DNA from: Thermomicrobiales bacterium
Lineage (GTDB): Bacteria > Chloroflexota > Chloroflexia > Thermomicrobiales > CADCWN01
Direction of reading: 5' to 3'
NCBI GenBank assembly: GCA_030446685.1
Contig: JAUJMV010000015.1
Location: 1-43,372 of the forward strand
Length of the DNA stretch: 43,372 nucleotides
How positions within the stretch are numbered: position 1 is the stretch's first letter; every line of letters starts with the position of its first letter. Below, piece after piece: positions 24,249-31,502 of this stretch. The position numbers were made by a program, and so were the translations under genes. The notes beneath the pieces are model-generated. The model searched no databases. It was not told the origin of the DNA and saw only the letters and a program-made list of their open reading frames with translations.

Positions 24249-24279
24249 GCCGATATTGATTTCCTCAAGGAGTATCGGC
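24249..24279. promoter_or_regulatory. inverted repeat behind the triad promoter
   Basis: GCCGATA (24249-24255) and TATCGGC (24273-24279) are a perfect 7-base inverted pair with 17 bases between them, placed 12-42 bases upstream of the -35. It is a possible operator or activator site; this is an inference from position. Confidence 0.35.
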
Positions 24280-24532
24280 GAAATCGCGCGCCGGCTGGGG
24301 CGATAGAACACCCCGGCCGGCGCGCGTCCGATTGCGTGGATGTCAGGCCCCCGCCGACGGGCGAAGGGGGAGATTGCCCCGGCAGAACGCGCCGCGTCCC
24401 CGGAGAGGGGCCGGCAGTGCATCCCACCCGGCGTTGGCGCGACGCGGGCAGCCCGTGGCGGCGCGCCCTGGGCGCACGGGCGGGGGCGGGGTGATTACCC
24501 TGCCCGACCCGCGTCCCGCTCCACAATGCCGC

Positions 24533-25357
24533 TCAGATCCGGGCGAGCGCGATGTGCGCCGCCATCGGGACGGCCAACCCGTCGCCCTCTCGATGCTCGC
24601 GCAAGGTGTCGCGCACCTCCCGCTCGACGTCGGCGACGAGTCGGTCGCGCCCCGCCTCGTCGAGACCCGCCAGGTCGGGCATCACGACGGCCGAGCTGAG
24701 GACGCTCAGGCGCAGGAAGTCCGCGGCGGACGGGAAACGCACCGTCAGCGCGACCGCCTCGATCGCCACGTCGCGGAACCCGGCCCCCGTCAGGAGATCG
24801 CGCAATTCCCCCTCCTCGCCGAGCGAGAACGGCACCAGCGGCGACGGCGACCCCAGGCGGCGGGCCAGCGCCCCGTTGAACTCGCGGAAGAAGGGGTTGT
24901 GCGCGAGCGCGCGGTTGACGGCCACCGCCGCCCGGCCGCCCGGCGCCAAGACGCGCCGCAGCTCCCGCGCCGCCGCGGCGCGGTCGGGGACGAACTGGAG
25001 CCCCTGCTGGCAGAGCGCCAGATCGAACTCCCCGTCGGCGAACGGCAGCGCCGCCGCGTCCCCCTCGCGCCAGGCGATCAGCGCGCCCTCGGGGGCCGGG
25101 AGTTGCCGGGCCACGGCCAGCATCGCCGGGCTGCGGTCGAGGCCGACCACTCGTCCCGCCCGCCCCACCAGCGGGGCGACGCGGCGTGCCACCACGCCGG
25201 TGCCGCAGGCGACGTCCAGCGCGCGCTCGCCCGGCCGGGGCGCCGCCCGCCGGAGTAGTTCGCCGGCCCAGGGGACGAACATCGCCGGGACGAAGAACTG
25301 CTCATACGCCTCGGCCGGGTTGCCGGGGGGCCGGGGCGACGTTGCCGACTGTGCCAT
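24533..25357 (-). CDS. class I SAM-dependent methyltransferase
   Basis: 274 residues. Motif I ALDVACGTGVVARRV (near residue 47) and motif II GLDRSPAMLAVARQ form the S-adenosylmethionine site, followed by GDAAALPFADGEFDLALCQQ and the LRRVLAPGGRAAVAV motif of the UbiE/Methyltransf_11 group. The N-terminal half-helix YEQFFVPAMFVPWAGELL matches members methylating small molecules. The substrate is not evident. It is a single leftward gene upstream of a small membrane protein gene on the same strand. A ribosome site is present as GCGGAGGGACAGC before the ATG. Confidence 0.88.
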   Translation of the reverse strand: MAQSATSPRPPGNPAEAYEQFFVPAMFVPWAGELLRRAAPRPGERALDVACGTGVVARRVAPLVGRAGRVVGLDRSPAMLAVARQLPAPEGALIAWREGDAAALPFADGEFDLALCQQGLQFVPDRAAAARELRRVLAPGGRAAVAVNRALAHNPFFREFNGALARRLGSPSPLVPFSLGEEGELRDLLTGAGFRDVAIEAVALTVRFPSAADFLRLSVLSSAVVMPDLAGLDEAGRDRLVADVEREVRDTLREHREGDGLAVPMAAHIALARI

Positions 25358-25515
25358 GCTGTCCCTCCGCTATGACGACACCGCTCGATGGGGACCGGGT
25401 AATCACTCTACGGATGGGACGGGCAAGAGTTTCGCGGCGACCTCGCCACCGCCCCGCCACGATCGCGGCCGCACGACGCGAGCGCGGGCGCCGCCGCCGG
25501 CGGCCACCCACCGTG

Positions 25516-25860
25516 TCAGCCGGCGACCAGGCGCGCGACGGCCAGCACGGCGGCGGCGCCCAGCCAGACCCCCAGCGCCAGGCAGAGCGCGGCCAGCAGC
25601 CGCTGCCCAACGACCCGCGGCCGGGGCGAGCCGCCGCCCGTCCGCGGCATCTCGATGCGCCGCCCGCGCCAGTAAGTGACCTTCGTCCCGGCCGCCTGCC
25701 CCTCCGCGCGGCGCCAGGCGGCCAGCCCGACGCGGACGGCGAGCCAGGCGCCGAGGGCGAGGAGTACGACGGTCAGGTAGGGGCCGCGCGGCGCCAGGAA
25801 GAGCAGCGCGAGCGCGACGAGGGCGAGCGGCCGCCAATCAATGTTCATCGTCTTCATCAT
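25516..25860 (-). CDS. small membrane protein of unknown function
   Basis: 114 residues beginning MMKTMNIDWRPLALVALALL. Two hydrophobic zones are seen: residues 11-37 (LALVALALLFLAPRGPYLTVVLLALGAWLAV, two short helices) and 90-112 (LLAALCLALGVWLGAAAVLAVARLV). Between them is a basic, polar loop with TYWRGRRIEMPR. No family was recognised. The start at 25860 follows GAGGGACG; the long upstream extension of the frame has no ribosome site and is ignored. Confidence 0.55.
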   Translation of the reverse strand: MMKTMNIDWRPLALVALALLFLAPRGPYLTVVLLALGAWLAVRVGLAAWRRAEGQAAGTKVTYWRGRRIEMPRTGGGSPRPRVVGQRLLAALCLALGVWLGAAAVLAVARLVAG

Positions 25861-25940
25861 TCCACGTCCCTCATTCGCCTTCCTTGTGACCTCTCTCCCG
25901 CCCTCCGCGTCGCTGTCGTGAACGCCCGTCCTTCCAGCCC

Positions 25941-25955
25941 TGAGGCAGTGCCTCA
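25941..25955. repeat. short palindrome beside the IS end
   Basis: TGAGGCAGTGCCTCA is a 7-base perfect inverted pair around one base, about ten bases outside the inverted repeat that opens the transposable region. It may be part of the insertion target or a small hairpin. Confidence 0.3.
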
Positions 25956-25974
25956 CACGGTGGCCGCTTACAGC

Positions 25975-26875
25975 CTATCCGGAAGGTGTACGGGCATGGC
26001 GCAGCTTGCGGTAGATGATCAGAATCGCGGCGAGTTGGACGAAGCCGAGGTAGTTGGCCGCCTTCTTCTCCCAGCGCACGAGCAGGCGGCGGAAGCGGTT
26101 GAACCAGCTGTGCGCCGCCTCCACCACCCAGCGGCGCGCGGGATGGCGGTCGGCGTGCCCCGGTGGCGGCACGCGCCGGGCGGCGCTGGCTTTGGCGGGG
26201 ATGTGCGAGGTGTAGCCCCGCGCGGTGGCTTCCTCGCGGCACTGATCGTAGTCGTAGCCCCGGTCCAGGCAGAGGTGCCGCTCCTGGTCCGGAGCCGAAG
26301 GGGGCGGCGGGAGGAGACCGCGTCGAGCAGGTCGGCCAGCTTCATCATGTCGTGGCGGTTGGCCCCGGAGAGCACCGTGGCGAGGGGGATGCCCCGCCCC
26401 TCGGTCAGCAGGTGGCGCTTCGCGCCGCATTTGGCGCGGTCGGTCGGGTTCGCCCCGGTCGCCTCGGCCTCGCCGCCGCCCCTTTTTTACCCAGCGGCGC
26501 CTTGACGATGCACCCGTCGGCGGCCTGCCACTCCCACTGCAGGCCGATCTCGCCGTCGTACTCGGTGAGCAGGCGCGCCCACGCCCGCCCCAGGCAGCCG
26601 TACTCCACCCATTCTTGCAGCCGGTCATGGGCGGTGGACTTGGGGCCGAACTGGTCGCGCGGCCAGGCCGCCCACTGCGCGCCGGTGCGCGCCAGCCAGA
26701 TCAGCCCGTCGAGGATCGGCCGGTCATCGTTGCGGTTGCGCCCCGGCTTCTTGCGGGGCTTGTCGACCACGAGCAGCGGCTGCAACTCCGCCCACAGGGC
26801 GTCGTCCACGCGCCAGATCGTCGGGTCGTCTCGGGTCGGTGAGGGTGCCGCGCTCGCGGCCAGTTGCGCTTCCAT
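25975..26875 (-). CDS. IS5-family transposase, two frames joined by a probable -1 frameshift, plus one further frameshift
   Basis: orfA starts at 26875 (MEAQLAASAAPSP) and encodes the helix-turn-helix-like part: DDALWAELQPLL, RNRNDDRPILDGLIWL and QFGPKSTAHDRLQEWV, with the first catalytic Asp in AADGCIVKAPLGKKG. At A AAA AAG (plus-strand T run 26483-26488) a -1 shift enters the frame GEAEATGANPTDRAKCGAKR and onward. A second break near 26325 leads to HLCLDRGYDYDQC (second Asp) and VVEAAHSWFNRFRRLL (Glu), then the end at 25975. DDE order and spacing fit IS5-family enzymes. The first break has the shape of programmed frameshifting; the second looks like an indel. As written the transposase is probably not functional. 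Confidence 0.8.
26405..26875 (-). CDS. orfA product of the IS5-type transposase
   Basis: If no frameshift occurs at 26483-26488, translation ends after 156 residues at 26405. The product contains the N-terminal DNA-binding region and the first catalytic Asp only. In frameshifting IS elements such a short product often acts as an inhibitor; that role is an inference here. Confidence 0.5.
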   Translation of the reverse strand: MEAQLAASAAPSPTRDDPTIWRVDDALWAELQPLLVVDKPRKKPGRNRNDDRPILDGLIWLARTGAQWAAWPRDQFGPKSTAHDRLQEWVEYGCLGRAWARLLTEYDGEIGLQWEWQAADGCIVKAPLGKKGAAARPRRPGRTRPTAPNAARSATC

Positions 26876-27154
26876 GCCCCACCCTACCACACCACCGCAC
26901 CTTTCGTAAGGGCCCCGGTGCAGATCGGCGAGAGCGGCTGAGGGGTCGAATCCAATTGGGGCCCCGCCGGCCAGCTCGGCGCCGACGAGCAACGGATGAG
27001 GAAGGGCCTCTGGCCTCAGAACGACTAGCGATCCTTCACGTCGATTTGTCGCCAGTTACCCCGCACTATCGACGGTGGTTTTCGTATACTATCGCAAGCG
27101 AAGGGCTCGGTTTGCCACTGTTCTCGGCATGCCCTGCTCATCGTTGACGAGATG

Positions 27155-27180
27155 CGGCGGGGCCTGTAGAAGCCCCGCCG
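27155..27180. terminator. hairpin downstream of the DUF899 gene
   Basis: The 9-base stem CGGCGGGGC / GCCCCGCCG with an 8-base loop lies 36 bases beyond the stop of the leftward DUF899 gene. No T tract follows. The rest of 26917-27215 shows no gene. Confidence 0.45.
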
Positions 27181-27215
27181 CCCTCCGATCGTGCCGTTAT
27201 CGGCCACCTCGTATC

Positions 27216-27969
27216 CTAGTGGCAGCGGTGTTCAATGTCGGCGGCGCCCGAGGTGCCGAGGTCGTCGGAGCGGCCGGCGGCGATCCGCGACCACTGCGAG
27301 ATCGGCCGCCCGTCCAGGCGGAACGCGTTGCCGCCGCGGCTGGTATCGAAGCGCCGCGCCACCCCTCGGGCGACTCCTCCCAGCTCTCCTGGCGACCGTA
27401 GACGGTCATGTCGAGCATCTGGTAGGAGTTGCCCATCGCGCACCCGCGCCCGGTGGTCCAGTAGGTCTCGAAGACGCGGTCGCCCACGCGCAGGTAGCAC
27501 GCCTTCATGCCGAAGTGGCCCCCCGAGCTATCCGGTCCAGGGACCCCTCGGGCACGGCGTACCACGGCATCTCCCAGCCCATGAACTCCCGATACCGGTC
27601 GATCTCCCCGAACGGGCCCTCGCAGAACACCGCGAAGGTGACGTCGCGCGAGTGCAGGTATGACAGCTCGAGCACGTGTCCGGTGTTGAACGTGCAGCCC
27701 TCGCACTGGTCGGCGGCGGGGCGGCCAGGGTGCCACATGTGGTACGACGCGTACAGTTGTGACCGGCCCTCGAAGGCGTCGAGGAGAGTGACTGGACCGT
27801 TCGCGATGAGCGGCGTCGCCGCATCGACCTCGATCATCGGCAGTCGCCGGCGGGCGGCGGCGATCGCGTCGCCTCGCGGGTGTGCGCCTTCTCGCGCCGG
27901 CGGAGCTCGGCGATCTGCGCCTGCCGTCCCGATCGGTGGCATGGCTGGGCGGATGTCCGCGATCGTCAT
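27216..27969 (-). CDS. DUF899 thioredoxin-like protein, several frameshifts
   Basis: About 245 residues in several frames. The order of recognisable parts matches DUF899: MTIADIRPAMPP at the start; IAELRRREKAHTRE in another frame; GDAIAAARRRLPMIEVDAAT; VTLLDAFEGRSQL; CEGCTFNTGHVLELSYLHSR with the CxxC of the thioredoxin-like fold; FMGWEMPWYAV; then, after another break, MLDMTVYGRQESWEESPEGW, and after a further break DTSRGGNAFRLDGRPISQW ending SDDLGTSGAADIEHRCH. At least four single-base indels occur, for example a missing G in GAGGCGAC at about 27870. Conservation in every frame points to sequence errors over decay. The role of DUF899 proteins is not established. Confidence 0.75.
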
Positions 27970-28140
27970 CGCGATTCTCCTCGCATTAGGTGTCCGTGCG
28001 TCACCAGGGGTGTGACGTTGAGTAGTCGGTTGGGGTGGGGGAGATCGACAATCTGGGAGAGGAGCTTTCGGGGAGATTTGGGGGAAGTGATGAGCGGGGG
28101 CTTCGGCTCCCGCAACTCTTTTCGGATAGGCTGTAAGCCG

Positions 28141-28762
28141 GGATCGGGGGCTGGGGGTGGGGCGGGACGGCCGCTGGCAGTTCGCCATCGGGGAACGCGT
28201 CGCGCAGGGCCGCGCGCAGCCGCGCCGCCCCCGGCTGATCCGCGAGCGGACTGTCCCGAGCGGCCAAGATCGCGGCGATCTCGTGGTAGGCCCAGCCTCC
28301 ACGCTCAACACCACGGCGACGCGCTGCTCGTCCGGTAATCGGCGCAGCGCCACGGCCAGCGCGCGGCCCAGCTCGCGGCGCTCGGCGCGCGCCTCCGGCT
28401 CCCGCGCGCGCGCGAGAGGCCAGCCGACCGCCGGCTCGAAGCCGAGCGCCTCGAACCAGCTCGTCGTAGCAGCGGTTGGTGGCGATGCGCTTCCTCCCAG
28501 GCGCGGAAGTTGCCCTCGCGGAAGCGGTCCAGCGCCCCGTGGGCCAGGAGGAACCGGGTGTCCTCGATGTCCTAGCGGCGGACGAGCCCATTGCTGGCGT
28601 CGATCGAGCCGCGCCGCGCCTCCCCGACCAGCCGCGCTTCCTCCTCATCGCCCACCGACTCCCAGACCCCGGCCTGCCGCGTCTCCCGCGCCCGACGCCC
28701 CCGACCATCCGCGCGCCCAAGCAGCTGATCCGCAGGGGCAGCTCGCCCGCCCGCCGCGCCAT
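28141..28762 (-). pseudogene. decayed ECF sigma factor gene
   Basis: Pieces of an ECF sigma factor occur in order in different frames: GDEEEARLVGEARRGSID followed by NGLVRR and a stop (region 1-2 start); an internal deletion of much of region 2; ALDRFREGNFRAW, then RIATNRCYDEL after a shift; REPEARAERRELGRALAVAL; and LRRLPDEQRVAVVLSVEAG, AYHEIAAIL, LGTVRSRISRGR and LRAALRDAFPDG (region 4). The 3' end runs into the inverted repeat at 28123-28138. The missing block and the stop make true decay more likely than sequence error. Possible original start: ATG at 28762 with AAGGAG upstream, behind a TATCCT -10 and the phased boxes at 28790-28874. Confidence 0.7.
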
Positions 28763-29079
28763 GCCGCTCCTTGCAGGATAGCGCGCCAAGCTGAGACGGC
28801 CGTGAAGCGCGCGCTGAGAGGGGCTGATGGTTCGCTGAGAAAGGGCTGAGAGCCGCCTGGGGGAAGGGGCTGAGCGACACGGCCAGCGGGGCGGACGTCG
28901 CGAGGACCATCTGGTTGGCCCCGTCGTGGACGGGCCGCGCAGCAGGAGATGGCCCGCGTCGGCAATGAGCCGCTCAGGATTGGATGGGTCGTCGGTGGCG
29001 GTTATGAGGACTATACCGGGCAGGAAGGCCCCCCAGAGCCCGCGCCCCCAGCAGGTGCGGCCCGACGAAATGGCCGGCC
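28763..29079. other. gap between the sigma pseudogene and the aldo/keto reductase gene
   Basis: Apart from the phased boxes at 28790-28874 nothing is recognised. The sequence 28900-29079 contains only shadow frames. Confidence 0.4.
28790..28874 (-). promoter_or_regulatory. phased TCTCAGC direct repeats upstream of the sigma pseudogene
   Basis: Six GCTGA(GA) boxes (TCTCAGC on the minus strand) begin at 28790, 28813, 28823, 28834, 28845 and 28869. Spacings of 10-11 or 23-24 bases put them on the same DNA face. They lie just upstream of a -10-like TATCCT and a ribosome site for the leftward sigma gene. Direct repeats with an 11-base period are the usual operator form of OmpR-type response regulators; that assignment is an inference. 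Confidence 0.6.
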
Positions 29080-30057
29080 CTACCCGTTGCCGGCCGCGCC
29101 CTGCATGATCCCCTCGATCGTCGCCAGGTCGGCCTCGTCCAGGCGCCACTCAACCGCCGGCAGCGCCGCCTCGATCTCGGCGGCGGTGCGCGCCCCACCA
29201 GCGCCACGCTGACCTCCGGCCGCCGCAGCACCCAGGCCAGCGCCAGTTGCGCCACCGTGTAGCCCCGCTCCGCGGCGAACCCCTTCAATTGCTCGACCAC
29301 GCGCACGTTGCGGATCAGGTTCTCGCGCTCGAAGATCGGCAGGCCGAACGCCTTGCCGCCCGCGCGCCAGTCCTGCTCGCCGAAGGTCGTCTCCTCGCTG
29401 AACTGCCCCGTCAGCAATCCGTGCGCCAGCGGGCCGTAGGCCATGATCCCGATGCCGTGCTCGCGGCAGAAGGCGAACGTCTCCCCCTCGCGCCGGCGGT
29501 CGAAGAGGTTGTAGCCGACCTGCTCGGCGTGGAGCGGGCCGTGGCGCAGGCAATCGGCCATCTGCTCCGGCGAGAAGTTGGAGACGCCGATGTAGCGCGC
29601 CTTGCCCGAGCGGTGCAACTCGTTGAGGGCGCGCATCGTCTCCTCCGCCGGCGTCCCCTCGTCCGGCCAGTGGATCAGCAGCAGGTCGAGATAGTCGGTG
29701 TGCAGCCGGCGCAGGCTCTCCTCCGCCGACTCGATGATGTGGTCATAGGTGGCGTTGCGCCCGAAGCGCCGCTCCTCCGGCACGAACGGGATGCCGCACT
29801 TGGTGACGACGACGACGTCCTTGCGGCGCGGGCCGAGCGCCTCGGCCAGGATCTCCTCCGCCCGGCCCAGCCCGTAGGCCGGCGCGGTGTCGAAGCAGGT
29901 GATCCCCAGATCGACCGCGCGGCGGATCGCCGCGATCGCCTCCCTGGTCGTCCACCCCGCCATAACCCTCCTTGACGAAGGTGCCGCCGATCGGCCAGGT
30001 CCCGAACCCGATCGCCGACGTCCGCAGCCCGCTCCGGCCGAACTCCCGCTCTTCCAT
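29080..30057 (-). CDS. aldo/keto reductase, two frameshifts
   Basis: About 325 residues of the NAD(P)H-dependent AKR superfamily: MEEREFGRSGLRTSAIGFGT start; FDTAPAYGLGRAEEIL with catalytic Asp and Tyr; VVVVTKCGIPF with Lys; LLLIHWPDEG with His; YIGVSNFSPEQM; and the C-terminal helix PAVEWRLDEADLATIEGI. The frame breaks near 29955 (after GGTFVKEGYGG) and near 29193 (after SVALVG). Each is a single-base change and both sides are conserved, so the gene is probably intact in the organism. It probably reduces or oxidises a sugar-like aldehyde. It lies leftward, downstream of an enolase-superfamily gene, after a repeat hairpin. Confidence 0.85.
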
Positions 30058-30071
30058 CGCCGCCCCCCTCG

Positions 30072-30178
30072 CAGTGCTGAGTGCTGAGTGCTGAGTGATG
30101 AGCGAGGGGCGTGCGGTACATCGCCCTTGATGGCCGCCTGGAACGTCTCAGCACCCACTCATCACTCATCACTCGTAC
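30072..30178. repeat. short-period repeat hairpin (AGTGCTG type), copy 2
   Basis: Tandem GAGTGCT heptamers (AGTGCTGAGTGCTGAGTGCT) on the left face CACTCATCACTCATCACTC on the right with about 50 bases between. It fills the gap between the aldo/keto reductase and the enolase-superfamily gene and reaches into the last codons of the latter. It is the same kind as 14371-14454. Confidence 0.65.
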
Positions 30179-31353
30179 ACGACCTTGCCGACCTCGTGCG
30201 CCGCGACCCAGTCCCAGGCGATCGGCACCCCGAGGCCAGGGCCTTGCGGGACCGGGACGTGGCCCCGCGCGTCGATCGCGTCGAGCGCGTCGGAGTAGTC
30301 GCTCGCGTAGACGCGCTTGCCCTCCCGGTTGCCGCCGACCTTCGGGTGGACCAGGCCGAGCTCGTAGTAGTTGGTGTTGCGGATCGCCGCCATGCAGTGG
30401 CGGTGCGCCGGGCCGGGCGCGTGGATCTCGCAGTCCAGGCCGAAGCCCTCCGCCGCGTGCGCCAGCTTCATCACGCCGGTGATCCCGCCGTCGTAGTCGG
30501 CGTCGGCGCGGACGTAGTCGGTCCCGCCGGCGACGATCTGGTCGACGTGCAGCTCGAAGCCGCGGACGTGCTCGCCGAGCAGGAGCGGCGTCTTGATCAA
30601 CTCGCGCAGCTTCTTGTGCGCGAAGGCCGAGAGGCCGCCGTCCTTGTAGGGGTCCTCGTACCAGAAGAAGCGCGCCTCGTCGCAGGCCCGCCCGACCGTG
30701 AGGGCGTCGGCGAACGTCTCGTACTCGCAGGCCGGGTCGAGCATCAGGTCCATCTCCGGGCCGACCGCCGCGCGCGTCGCCAGCACCGTCGCCACCTCGC
30801 GCCGGATGCTCGCCGGGCGCTCGCCACCGCCCCAGCCGTGGATCTTGAAGGCGGGGTAGCCGAGTTCCTTGCAGCGCACCGCGAACTCGGCGAACGCCTC
30901 GGGGCTGTCGAGCCCGCCGTTCTCGTCGCCGTGGGTGGTGCTGGCGTAGGCCGGCAGCGTCCGGCGGTAGCCGCCGAGCAGCTCGGAGACCGGCGCGTCG
31001 TAGAGCTTGCCGGCGAGGTCCCAGAGGGCGATGTCGATCGGGCCGAGGCCGAAGCGGTCGTGCTTGCGCAGGGCGCGCTTGAGGTCGTTCCAGATCTTCT
31101 CGCGTTCCAGCGGATTCTTGCCGAGCAGGTACTGCGCGCACATCGCGACCTGGGCGTAGGAGATCCCCATCCCGCCGGCGTACTCGCCGGTCACCCCGCG
31201 TCGGTCTCGATCGTGAAGACGTAGCCGGTCGACTCGATCCGCCCGCCCGGCTGGTAGACATGGTTGAAACCGTTGTAATCATAGCCCATGTCCTCCTGGG
31301 GCCACCGGTACTGATGCACCGTCAGCCGCGTGATGCGCGGGTTGTCGCGCCAT
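30169..31353 (-). CDS. enolase-superfamily dehydratase (mandelate racemase/muconate lactonizing type), two frameshifts
   Basis: About 395 residues. The N-terminal capping domain (ITRLTVHQYRWPQEDMGYDY, RIESTGYVFTIETDAG) and barrel join near 31196 by one missing G. The barrel shows GPIDIALWDLAGKLY, the catalytic Lys in PAFKIHGWGG, metal ligands in LMLDPACEYE, WYEDPYKDGG and LLGEHVRG, and a His in CEIHAPGPAHRH. Such enzymes abstract an alpha-proton from a carboxylate; in catabolism they usually dehydrate sugar acids. The exact substrate is unknown. The start is unclear: the ATG at 31353 has GGAGGAG upstream but is out of frame with ITRLTV, so a second indel near 31345 is likely. It is upstream of the aldo/keto reductase gene and downstream of the binding-protein genes on the same strand. 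Confidence 0.82.
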
Positions 31354-31502
31354 CGCCCCCACTCCTCCGCGCGTGCGTTGTCGGCCGCCCGCCACTATCG
31401 TCCGCGCGGGGCGATCTGTCAAGTTGTAAGCGCGACGGAGGCCCCGCCCGGCGTCGGACCGAGCGGGCGCCTGCCCGCCTATCCGCCTCGCCGCCTGCCC
31501 GC

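Larger units (their letters stand above)
24102..24532. other. regulatory gap upstream of the triad operon
   Basis: It contains the promoter at 24209-24237 and an inverted repeat at 24249-24279. The A/T-rich patch 24176-24275 contrasts with the rest of the window. The remainder up to the methyltransferase 3' end shows only G/C-rich sequence and no gene. Confidence 0.55.
25966..28138. mobile_element. 2.2-kb segment bounded by 16-base perfect inverted repeats, carrying an IS5-type transposase
   Basis: GCTTACAGCCTATCCG at 25966-25981 and its exact complement CGGATAGGCTGTAAGC at 28123-28138 face inward, with partial matching (GGAAGG / GAAAAG) continuing inside. The segment contains the IS5-like transposase and the DUF899 gene. 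The left repeat overlaps the transposase stop codon, as in IS ends. An alternative right end for a simple IS is at about 26898-26916 (CACCTTTCGTAAGGGCCCC, partly matching the left end). So either the element carries a passenger gene or the right repeat belongs to a lost second copy. No target duplication was identified. Confidence 0.45.
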
